Assembly: GCA_903813345.2 (NCBI GenBank)
Contig: CAIIXF020000001.1
Coordinates: 58,512,270 to 58,576,269, forward strand
Reading direction: 5' to 3'
Source: Owenia fusiformis
Lineage: Eukaryota > Annelida > Polychaeta > Sabellida > Oweniidae
Length of the DNA: 64,000 bases
The translations under genes were made by a program, and so were the position numbers. Positions 21,111 through 32,953 of the stretch are shown one piece after another. The notes beneath the pieces are model-generated. The model was given only the letters and a program-made list of their open reading frames with translations, was not told where the DNA came from and did not search any database. Numbering within the stretch: position 1 is the first letter of the stretch; each line of letters begins with the position of its first letter.

Positions 21111-24100
21111 ATGGCGTCCATAACTGCACCAGTTTCTCCAGTTTTTCAAACTAATATCGACAATTACTTCAATACTACAGGAGGAAATGTTGCCGAAATG
21201 AATCTCCACGATGCATTAGATATCGAGGAAGACGGAGAGTTTGTGAAGGGTGCACAATTTGCTGGGAAACAGGAATTTCGAGACAAGAAAGGAAAATGTG
21301 TTAGAATTTCGCCGCTGCTCGTTGATTTCCGAAGATTGCTAGGCTCAAAATTATCGGCGGAAGTCATTGAAGGGGTATGCACGTTGTTTGAGGATAATTT
21401 CATTTATACTTTTTTATGCTTGCTCTATTGACTTCATTTTCTTTCTAGAGTCCATTTCATTGTTTAACTGCGTCAGTAAAAGCTAAAAAATAAGAAATCA
21501 AAATATCATTTTGCAATAAGACTTATATAGGGGAAATGGTCCTATCACCGCACGGGTATGGAATTGTATGAAATTCTTCAAATTACAAGACGGCACAGGG
21601 TTATTCAATGCACAAAAAAACTAAAAAATCTGAAATATACAAATGTCATTCATGTACATTATGAATATACTTTTCCATATATTATTGCACAATGGTCTCC
21701 CAATTTCTTATTTTTGCCGTTCTACTGACGCAATGAAGCAGTGAAATGGACTCTAGACGAATTCCTGTGGATGGGGCAGCAGCTTACAGCTAGAATATCT
21801 ACCTTTAGAGTCAAGTCTTGTTTTAACATTAGCTTAAAGGATGTATAAAACTATCAAGAGCTTGAAAAACGATAAAAATGAGTTTTTTTAAGAATACCAT
21901 CAATTAAATTCAATTTCATCAATTAAATGCAATAACTACGCTTTCGCTTAGATAATCAAATGTGAAAGTGCTCTAATAACGAAAGTGAAAGTATTGGGCC
22001 ATTGTAAGGAATTCCCCAAAACAACTATCACAATGATTGTCTGCATATTACCTAACGCATATTGATGTTGTCATACTCGTGGCCTGCTTTTTGGGAAATC
22101 CAATGTAATGTGATGTCATTACCCTAAGAACGATAGCTTTCGAGAAACCCCCTAACTGTTATTGGATAACTAGAGTGCAATAAACATTCTATCATATTGC
22201 AATCAATTCCTCATATTAATACAACTATATGATAATAATAGCGCATCATGCTTTTAAGAAATAAGCCTAAAAACGTCAGTGTTATTGTAATTGAATTAAG
22301 GTGGGCCCCCCACTGAACGAAACATTCTTGTTTAAAGTGGGGTTCATTGTAACAGCTCACACTCCGTCAATATTTTATCAATTTCTGTTTTCTTTATATG
22401 GAATGAAAGATGGGTATCCACTACAATAGTAAAAACAGTATTATAAATGCACTGCAACATGCTGTATTGAGGCTTTGAAAAGGAGTGAAAATCACTTTAA
22501 TAGTTATATACAACTTGTAACATTTGAATGTGGTGCCAGGGAGCCCTACTTAAGAATTGAATGCTTAAAATCCCTCAGTATTATGTGTGATTGTCCAGTC
22601 CCATTCCCTACTACTATTCTACTACTATGCAGGTTTTACATTTTACCAATCTTACACAATATACAATGACTGAATAAACTTTGCGAAACTGGTGTAAAAC
22701 TCCCATTTACCTTTGCATGTATGAAAATGATAAAGGTATAAATGTTTTACATTTAGGTATCTAACAGAGAGCTGTTGCATGCTGTGATAGGCCTGTATGA
22801 TGTTTCGTTGAGTGAGATGACACCTGAGGTCTTATATGGAACTGTCTGCGAGAAATGGGCAAGAACAGCTATCCTACTACGTGATACTAAAGGTACAGTG
22901 ATTTACAAAGATAACATTTTCACTTCATTATAGTTACTGTGATATGAACTTGTAAATATTCCTATTATTAGCTCCTACTCCCTTATAATTGCCTGCACCA
23001 CCTTTGCAATCTATTAAGGATGATGTGAAGAATGTCAAGGGAATATCTGTATTAAAGATAATGAGCATTTTATAGTTACGAACTAATACACACAATGTAT
23101 TACTAAAACCTATATATTCCTTGAGAAAAAGCTTTTGGACTCTCCATGGACCATTCATGAGCTCCTTGTCCCATTTTTTGAATCTGAACTCAACCACCTG
23201 ATCCAATGGAAAATCATTTAAACATCAATATTGAATTTTTTGTACACACACCCATAATTCGAAACTCTTTTGAAATGCCCTACACACTTAACATTTTATA
23301 TTTTCTAGATGTTTTGGAGGAGTTTGAAAGAAAACGAGCTAAAAAAGCAAAAAACACTGAAGCACCATCACCAAAAAGCATTCCAAATGAAACAACACCA
23401 CTACAAAGCAATGAAGACATTAAAGTGATTGACCTTGAAGACAATAATCAATCCCAATCCCCAGTGACCACCCCAACCCCTCAAACTGCATCCTCCACAG
23501 AGGAAACACCTACTAGTCAAATCACCAAAGATCTCAATGCTCAAGTAAAGCAAAATGAAAATACCTCTTCTGATAATGATCTGATTACATATGAAGATAT
23601 AGCTGCTGAGATAATGCAGGATATAGAAGATGCTGTCAATGATAAAGGATCTGATATTCTTGAGCCTGAAGAAACTAAACCGTGCAAGTTTGCTAATTGT
23701 TATAGTGATACTGAAGATGAGGATGAAGATGATGACAGGTGAGATGGGGAACACTTAGATAACAAAACAGGAAATGATTTTAATTTCCAACCCTACAAAA
23801 TTATTTATTTAGTAATTTATAAATGATAAGCTATGTGCCATATTTGGGATTCATTGAAAGAATTCAGAAAATGTGAATATGACATAAAATATTGTGAATA
23901 TAGAAAAAATTAATTTTGAAATGTTTACACTTTGTCCTTTTCTGGGATTTATGTGAAGTACACAAAGGTTGAATTCTCTTTTTATGAATGATTTTTTTCA
24001 GTGAAGATGATGAAGAAGATTTCAGTAAGGGCATCAATACATTTCTAGAATGTGTGCGCGAACGTCGTCAAATAAGAGACAACCATGTTGGCCCTTTCAC

Positions 24101-26613
24101 TAGCAAACATGTAGGGATAGAAAATAGGGTTGTGGCTGCTGCTACCTTTGAAAAGGCATTTTGTGGGTAAGATTGATAGACCAGTTGAACTGTAATATGA
24201 ACACTATTTGGTCTGTCTAAGAGGACAAATCATAATAGTATAAGTCAATATAACCTCAAAGTCATTAGTTTTCATTCTTAAAACACTTGACAAAATCAAT
24301 AAATGCTCAAGTTTATTTTTGGGTCTGAAGTGTTTTTTTCGATTTTCGGCTAACATCAAATATTGACCTGGTCTCTATAGGTGTTCATTTATGTGGTGTT
24401 CATAATTCAGGATAGGTTGATAGGACAGACTTGCAGTTCAGGGAAATAGAAAATTTTAATATTTTTATAATGTTCACATAATGATCGTATCACATTTTGG
24501 AAAATGCTTGTCAAATGTGATACAAGAAGGTATTCTACATTTGTATGTTATATTTAAACAAAATATTTGTGACATTATCAAGTGCCATATATCATAATCA
24601 TGTACCTGCATATTTTCTTTTTTTCCAGGAAACGTAGTGAAAAAGTCAATCATTTAACTGTAATAGCTGTGAGGAAACGCTACCAAAAATGGGGAATAGG
24701 CAGATATTTATTATCAGTAAGTATGAATACTTTAATATATCACAGGTACTAAACAAAACTCAATATGCAATAAGTGTTTTAATCTCCTGGTTAAGCTGAT
24801 GATACTGCGAAGTTCACTTATACAATCACTTGCCTCAGCTAGGAAACTGCTGAGCAAATTCAGAGAATAATGAAGCCTGTGTGTACCCGTGTGTTCTCTT
24901 CAATAGAAAATTATGTTCACGCTTTAATCACATTTTCTTCATGTTTGAAATATAGCATACATGTCTGTTCATTCTCAGTTCTACATTTATTCACTGAATC
25001 AATCATTTTCAGCAATTAAAGAATCCTCAAGTCATTGGGCAGTATGATGTCATTGTGGTGCACGCTGATAACTCCGCCATTGATTTCTTTGAGCGTTATG
25101 GTTTTACAGATGATGTAGTTCTTAATAGTAAATGGAGGTTTGTGTAGGGATCATGTCAGTTCAAACCATTTTGACACCTCCTTTTCACTTAAAACCAAAA
25201 CTTATCATTGATAAGCTAAAAGTTAAAACAATGTTTTCAACAGAATTGAACTGGTTATTGGCTGTAAATTGTTAAATCATCTTATCTGATTTCGAATAAT
25301 TCATGAATTATATAAAAAGGAATGTTTTTAAACTTATAGATAACTGATATTAATTTGTTCATAGAGATGGCAACTTTATACATACATATTTACAGGTTAT
25401 GACAGTTTACATATAAGGAAAGTGTTGTGCTATATTTATAAGTTATATGTATAACAGTTTATAAAAGGGAAGTGGGTATTTTATTAGATATATTCTATAT
25501 GTTGTATTTCCAGTGAGTTAGCAGATCAATACACAAACTGCACTTTGATGTGTTACATGCCTCCTTTCACAGGTATGTAGCATAATCACATTTTGATTAC
25601 TTAAAGTGGCAGTAAAGACTAGAGAGTGTAAAATGTTGGGAGCAATGTTTTCAAAAAGCAATGTCGAAGTCACCCTCATGATTGTTATTTCAGTATCTAA
25701 ATGATGCACTGAAATTTCTGAGAAAATATGGAAGTTATTGAAGATTTACGATGCAGACATGTCCAAATATGTCCTTTTTCAGTTTTTCGCCTGAAGCATT
25801 ACCCTAAAATAAAGTCAGAATTACAGTATTGGACTTTGTAGGAAATAACCTTGACATGGAATCTTATGTTGAGACCATTTTAAAATGTTTTAAAAGTTAC
25901 TTACAACTTATCTCTAGTCTTTTGTGCTCCTTTAATATATCTCTTATACCTGTAGGACTTATATATCTAATCTTGGAGAAAGCTGTAATTTTTAGCCATA
26001 CATTCAGGGGCAAAAGTTGCACTTTTGAGATGTTGGTAAAATATTGGACACAATGATGGTTTGTAGTAAGTTGTGATTACAACATAAATAAATATCAACT
26101 AACTTGGTTATATAAGATCAGTTTTATATTTTTTATGCTCTCACCTGTTCCATTTCCAGGTCAGAGTATTTTGGGCAAGTCGGACCCTGCTCTTGATATT
26201 GTAGCAATGGAGAAAGAACTTGCATCATGGTGAGTAGTTTAGGTTATATTAAAAAGAAATTTTCTTTTACAGTAAAACCTGAACACATAATGAGCTGATG
26301 GGAATATTGCTAAAAGACTTCACACTTTATGAGGTCTTTAAATGTTGATACTTTTACTTGGAATCTTAGTCTTTTACGCCCGCTTTTACGTTTACTCCAC
26401 TCATTTAAATGTTTACATATATTGATAATGTCCAAATACCATTTTCTTGGGTCTGCATTCCTTCAATATTTATTTCATTGGTCACTTTCAAGAAAAGAAA
26501 GCTATGAATATTTTTGATTGACTTGCAGGAGGAACAAGAACCTAGAAGCTTACCAGGCCCAGGCATCTTGCTTACAGAGAATGAGGCATGAGATAATACA
26601 CCTTAGAGCATTG
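21111..26613 (+). CDS. GNAT-like acetyltransferase gene, truncated copy 1 (exons 1-9)
   Basis: Exons 21111-21374, 22757-22892, 23309-23738, 24002-24166, 24629-24716, 25013-25137, 25514-25572, 26160-26229, 26529-26613 join in frame to 474 codons with no stop. Exon content is as in the complete copy starting at 45268. Residue 369 is Ile here and Val in the other copies. The donor after exon 6 is gtttgt instead of gtatgt. The copy ends where unit 1 ends, so the coiled-coil exon 10 is missing. The next same-strand acceptor in phase 0 is that of the duplicated annexin exon at 29862, which allows an in-frame fusion. Could be an expressed chimera, a dying copy or an assembly duplicate. Confidence 0.75.
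21448..21753. repeat. TA-flanked MITE, GNAT intron 1 (unit 1)
   Basis: GAGTCCATTTCA at the left end and TGAAATGGACTC at the right end, each next to TA. Imperfect inverted homology runs about 50 bp inward (gcgtcagta, aataagaaat). 306 bp. Copies at 33291-33596 and, split by a younger insert, 45605-46556. Confidence 0.8.
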
Positions 26614-28712
26614 GTATGTAACATCATTTATCCCATAATCACGACAATATTAATAAATAAAGTTACATGAATATAAAAGTTCACACTTTGAATACTCAGG
26701 TTGATATCAGAAAATACATTGGTTATATCATCTCAATATTTTCATCTACATTCCCTTGGCGGATATCACATACCCTCCTTTAATACTATGTGTCCAGAGG
26801 ATAAATTCTTATTTATCTCTTATTTAGTAGGCTTAAAGGGAAATAACAGCAGGACATATATACTTTCTAATTGCCAATTTGCTCATTTAGTACATTTCTC
26901 GTTTGAACTTTTCAATACCTTTCATTTGGTGCAAATCTCATCAAAATTGGGGAAACGTAGAAACAAGAGATGTCAGATTTCATAATTTACTCTTTAGGCG
27001 TGGTTTAGGACACTGATGCCATTACCATAGCAACCTTATAGGAAAAATTCAGACGTATTTCTTCATAAGGATTCCAAAAATGTATAACAAGTATGTTTAC
27101 TCAATGTCCCTTATTGAATCATTTTCTGCCCAGATCTGCCTGCATAAAAAATTAAAAACATATAGATGAAACAAAATTTTTGCTGTTGTCAAAGCCATAT
27201 GTTCTCATTGATAAATCGTCCTGGATGTGCATCAAAGGTTTGAATCTGGTATCTGCGTCTGTCAAGCATTCTTCCCTGAATGCATTAATCAACTAAAGAC
27301 TTGATATGATCAATTAAATTAAATACAATCAAACTTGTTTTGATAACAAAATACCTAGCACATATCTCTCGTGTTCTATTTAAAATAACATAAAATAGGC
27401 CCATTTAGTCTAATTTGCCTTTCGTTTTTAAGTAAAGTAGAAAGTGAACATTTTTAATCTATTTTCTCATCATCTTTCTAAAAGAGCAAAAATAATGTTG
27501 ATTACGGATTTTACTTTCTTAAACTTTACTTTTCTAAGAAAAAAATTATTGAATAGATGGTGTATGTACATGCTGAATAATTTCTGAGCAAATGTCAATG
27601 AAGTTGAACTCAGGCTATGATGACTGACTTCAATAATTCAAGAATTTATTAAAGACACTCTAATTAGGTACTTTATGTACTCCCCAGGTAAAGGAATCTG
27701 AGATTGTTTTATTTCAATAAAACATGCAAATAACATTATCACATATATCCTGACTGGCAGATGATATTACTGGGATTATTTTTCAAAGTCCTGCTTGTAT
27801 TTTGAAAATCAAATATATAAAGGATAACCTATTTTCATGAAATATGTATGCAACAAGTGTTAAAATGGGAAAAGGAAAAGAATAAGTGGTGTAGATAAGT
27901 ACTCACATAGTCATTGAATCGTATCGCCAAGGTGTTATAGAATTTGTCTCGATTAGAAGTTCAGATTTTGCAAATTATTCAAAGAGTCTGAGATTCGCGA
28001 ATTTGTATTCTCATTCGCGATTCAACAGTGAATCCTGACGTCAGATGCATTGTTTTTTCTCACAAACAGTGTCAAACTATGTACAAAATGATTGTTCCAT
28101 GTATTATTTGTTTGAATGAATATGAGTAATAAATCTGATTTGAAAAGTGACAAAACTGCCATGTCTGTGAAAATCAAAATAATTTGGATTTCCATGAACT
28201 ACGCTTTTGCATCCATCGAACACAGGCCTCCAGAACTCGCACCTCCTTCAGAATGAAAATAGTCAGAATTTCATCAGTCCAATAGCAACATCCATGTCCA
28301 AATATTTTACATATAATTTTTCATTGGAAATCATAGCAAATATTTTCATTCCTAATTTATTTAATTAGACTTAAGGTACTTTTAAGTATTATTATCACAG
28401 CACTTCTTGTGATTTGTCTTTGACCTATGACTGCTGACCTATACCGGCGATTACTAGAGTGCTGCTAACTCGATAAAAGGCTGGCGCTGGCCAGAATTGT
28501 CTATGGTTCTAGCAAGGATAAAGATACCAGTTCTTCACCTCGACAATGGGAAGAACTGCTCTACCTTAGTGACTAATATGTCATGATATGACATCTAAAG
28601 AGTCAATAAAAGATATATATCATCTATTTTGTCTTAATTGTTTAAAGGACAACTGAAATAGGTTTTCTCAACTTGCAGCTACAAAAATGCGATTTTCTTC
28701 ATTGTATTAGCC
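26614..28712. other. GNAT intron 9 fragment at the end of unit 1
   Basis: Intron sequence without exons. The last 74 bp or so (28639-28712) have no counterpart in unit 3, where homology stops near 54355. They are present again at the unit 2/3 junction. Confidence 0.6.
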
Positions 28713-29850
28713 CAGAATTGAACCAAGGCTGATCGTTTTCTTTTATTAAAACCTCTTTATGCGGAATTGTTTCCTTAAAAATGTTGAACAAAGTATCAAC
28801 AAACCTATGAGTGGAAATATGAACATTTTGAAGTTCTAAGATCTCTCCCCAGTTTGAATTAAGTATTCTTTGATTCAATATTGTTTTATTAAGTTTATCA
28901 TATTGCCAAATGATTTTCTTGGTTGGAGTTTCTTTAATAATGTTCATTTTTAGGTATGTTAACAAAGTGCAATGATCAGTATTTCCTACTGGTGGTAGAA
29001 CTTTATGATTAGATATTATATTAATATTATCTGTAAAAGACAAGTCTATACATGATTTAGTAATAAAGTTGTTACGAGACTGCACTCTTGTTGGTTCATC
29101 TATAAGTTGTATAAAATTAAGATCAAATAAGATGTTGTGCAAGTTAGTCCCTGCTTCATCAACTTTATCATCTTTCCACCAAAAAGAATTACGTGCATTA
29201 AAATCTCCATTTACTACAGTTGATCCAGGAAGTTTCTGAGCATCCTCAAGGTTTTTACCAAGTAATTTGAAATAGTCTAGTCTACTTATTTTATCTTGTG
29301 AAGGTGATCTATAAAATACTCCATAATTGAATAGTTTACCACTTACTTTAAGATTTAACCAAATATTTCCTAGTGTATCATTCATTAGTTCATGAATTAT
29401 TTCAGCTTCTAATGAATTATGAACATATAGTATAAGACCTCGATTATTTGATCTGTAATGTTTAAGTTCAAAATTGTCAATTTTAAGATCTTTTTGTATG
29501 TCACTATTTGTCAAATTTCCCACCTCACATAGAGCAATAACTTTAATTTGTTGCTCTTTTACTTTGAACTTTAGTGCTTCAAAACGTGCTAAACTATTTG
29601 CTTTGAGACTATTAATATTAGAAAATAATATGGGTAATTCTGATATAGGACCTGGATTTTTTTCAATGTCACCAGATAAATATAATAATTGAGAGCAATC
29701 ATATAAGCAATCGAGTAAAGGTGAGCCAGGAAATATCAGCAATATTAAAAGTAATTTAAATATTCTAATTAAAATCTTGAAGTATGACGTATTTGATGTA
29801 AAAGAAATATAACCGATGCAATAGTAGACAATTAAAATGATCATACTTTG
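28713..29850 (-). mobile_element. LINE 5' fragment, unit 2
   Basis: Carries the 2A-like leader and endonuclease ORF (29844-28699; the frame runs a few codons past the junction and ends G-L-I-Q). The reverse transcriptase is absent because the duplication breakpoint cuts the element. The 2A motif is at 29647-29670. Confidence 0.92.
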
Positions 29851-29861
29851 ATATTTTTCAG

Positions 29862-30228
29862 GATGACCTATCAGGTGATTACAAGAAGATCATAGTTGCT
29901 CTGGTAAATGGTAATGGCTGTGGAGTGAAGTCATCCAGTGGGCAGACAGAGAATGTCTTCAAACCAGATGGTGTGTGGCAACTAGATTCTCTCTAAGAAT
30001 GGTCAAAGAAAAAAATGGATATTTTTTAATCTTTTTGGTTCATTTCACCAAATCATGATTATCATTGTCAAAGTAACCCTGTACCAAAGTAACAATCATC
30101 TGTGTACAGAACAGAAAATGTTTTTAACCAGACTTGTTTTGTTTCAATAAAAACAGTTTAAAAAGAATGCTAATGACTTCTATGTATGTTTTTCTGCAGA
30201 TGCAGCCAGTGGGGATGAAGAGGACTAG
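29862..30228 (+). CDS. Duplicated annexin terminal exons, unit 2
   Basis: Copies of the last two annexin exons at 29862-29970 and 30200-30228, with acceptor and donor signals identical to unit 1. They have no annexin exons directly upstream. The nearest upstream same-strand exon is GNAT exon 9 of unit 1, with matching phase 0. They encode a 45-aa tail ending in GDEED. Confidence 0.7.
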
Positions 30229-32374
30229 GGATCTCTCCAATGGCCAGTTTTCCAGATACTGTGCATCATAAGAAATTGGAACCTCTTGGTTAAAGTGAAC
30301 AACTGATGAACATGTCAAATTAATTTGAAATATGCACAGAAACACTATTTGGCTGTGAGGCTCTGTGAGACTGTTTGTTGTTCCCTACCTGCAAATGAGC
30401 TATCAAGACATGAACGCTGGTAGAATCAGGGTTGAAACGTCAGGGAAATTCAGAATTTCTTTAAAAGTGGCTAAAATGATCTGGAAATTTTCAAATTCTT
30501 TGAATAGTCGGTAGAGCTCAAGTGATTGAAGTTTTGAGACAAACTAAAGAGAAAAAACTAAAAGATAACTACCTAGATAAAATCATGTAGTTGCAGTCAG
30601 TGCCCTTGTAATTGTTTCTTTTATGTACTTTATTTTTCTTTAATACTTTTACATTTAGATATAAATTATAAAATTTGCAATATGCCATATCTATTTACAA
30701 TGTTGCTTATGCTGGCATACAGTGTGTTTATGATATTTTGTGTAAAAAATAGGAAAGATAATATAGCCTATATGCTGTTGTACTATATACATTTTATTGT
30801 ATAGATATTTAGTATATTTAGTATATACAAAATGTATATGTAAATTGTGTACAAAATTGGAATCATGCTTTATGTTACCACTTCAAGAGTAAAAAATGGC
30901 AGGTGGTGACATTTGCATGTTAATGTCTTGTTACAGTATGGCTTAATAAAGAGGGTGGTAGTTTGAGTTGCTTCAAAGTATAAGCTTGAGATCAAAACAT
31001 TCCAGTTCATGGTGTGTGTCATAAGATTTTAAGATTAAGTGGTTAAAATTGGATTTTACATACCAGTATATAGGCTGGAATTATTATCGTGTCTAAAGTT
31101 CACTGGTAACTGTTCCAGTGCTTACTTTTTCCATAAAATGCACTTATGTTTCTTAAAGAGCTGTGCCGTCCAACATTGTTGCAATATTTTATCTATACAG
31201 TATACACTTTATTCCTACATGTATATACACAGTGACAGTTTACTGCACACTCTGTGAAGTTTATCTTACATTTTATTTTTAATCTACATGTATATATTAT
31301 ACATAATTATGACAAGTTCTTTTTTATATAAAAAGCTTGATTTTATGTTTAGAGTTGTAATATAGGAATTCTGTATTGTGCATTCAGTATGAAGCATCAA
31401 CAACAATGAATAGACATCATAAAATCAATTGATCTAAGTGCTGATTGGTTTAGATTTACTTTCCACAAATTATTTGTCTTCCCTCACAAGTTCTCAGAAT
31501 CAAAATTCCCAAAATATATCCATTATATGTACTGTCATCCGTCCATGCATGTTTTTTGTAAAAGTATGCCTTTAGTACTATATTCACTTATTTAAAAATA
31601 GATTGCAAATAGGAACAAAGCTATTTTGAAGTACTTCATTGGGATATTTTTTTTTATTTGAAAGGATGATTGTACAGTTTAGCTCAATAAGTAAAGCTAA
31701 TTTTGCTTTAAAACTTTTATTTTGCAATATCTATATCAAATTTACATAGCAGTAGCATTATGCATTTCACAAACCATCCTGAAAGGTTGGCAAAAGTATG
31801 TTGATATTTGGCACTGTAGTGGTTGTCATAGTAACTTGAAGTAGGGTTCAACGGAGCAAATCATAACCAATAAAAACTTGGCTATAAATATTCAATGCAA
31901 AATATTTTTAGAGCAGAATTAGCTTTACTTATTGAACAACCTGTAAATTGTTTTTGTTATTTTGTAGAATTTTAGATTAGTTCAAAATATATATTGATGT
32001 TACAAAGTACATTTGTTTGTTTTCTTGTGAATTGAATTGAATTGTGATGGGCACTACACCATGGTATGTAGTGGTAGCCACTACACCATGGTAACACAAT
32101 ATTTCAAAAGAAAACATATTCAAGGCAAAGACTTGAATGATAAAGCTTGACATTCACTATTTATGTCTCAGCAATAAACCATTGACAAACCATTGAACGA
32201 CCTATTTCAACAAAGTTGCATCTATATGTTATTTAAAGCAGCAGAATTCTCAGCTTTAAGCCCTGACTGCAAAGCAAAATGGGTTTGGGAGATAGTTTCA
32301 GTAATCAATTGGGGAAAGATCAATTTTTATTTTTATAGACAAGATATATGGATCATATGCTTACAATGTATTGT

Positions 32375-32560
32375 CAGGCCTGTAGCCAGGGGATTCCCCC
32401 CCCCACCTCCCTGGCCAAAAAATCTTTCAAAGTCATGCTCATTCTGAGCACTTTTTAAGTGATTTTGGCCATTTTTTGATCAAAATTGTCACAAGTGAAG
32501 CCCCCCCTGGAATTTTTCAAAAAGTGAACGTCCCCTTGGCAAATCCTGGCTACGGGCCTG
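32375..32560. repeat. MITE with CAGGCC ends (unit 2)
   Basis: Copy of the element at 20533-20717, with a C-run one base longer. Confidence 0.8.
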
Positions 32561-32953
32561 ATTGTCATTATCTGAATGTATATTTCAGTTTGTTATATTT
32601 ATATGATATGGTGCACTTGGCTATCGCAACCATGGCTCACAACCCATGTGCCACTGAGAGCAATAAATAAATGAAAAAATAAAACAATGAGTTACCATCT
32701 TGGAGAATGCCAAAGCTCACTATTCTTCAACTTGTATTAACTAAATCAGTATTACAAAACTTATCTCTATGCTCATTTCAAAACTAACAAACATCCAGCA
32801 TTATCTATCTGTTGATAGGACTTCAGAATCACTGTGGATCCATTTATATCAGAACATTGCCGTCAAATTAAACACGTGCTTCTGTTTACAAACAAACAAA
32901 TTGACCAATAAGAGCTCTTCCTTTTTTTAACCGCGGGACAGGTTTGTTGAAAA

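Larger units (their letters stand above)
16872..28712. repeat. Tandem unit 1 of a ~12-kb triplication
   Basis: Starts inside the LINE endonuclease at 'cagaattgaaccaagg', the point where homology with units 2 and 3 begins. It contains the LINE 5' part, the annexin last two exons and 3' flank, and GNAT promoter plus exons 1-9. Length is 11841 bp. Against unit 2 I found only scattered single-base changes (for example 18573 g/a, 19972 c/t, 25035 a/g) and two homopolymer changes. Confidence 0.93.

Noticed and set aside
23401-23754. 117-aa minus-strand open frame, repeated in all three units
   Set aside because: Lies opposite the acidic GNAT exon 3. Repetition only reflects the triplication.
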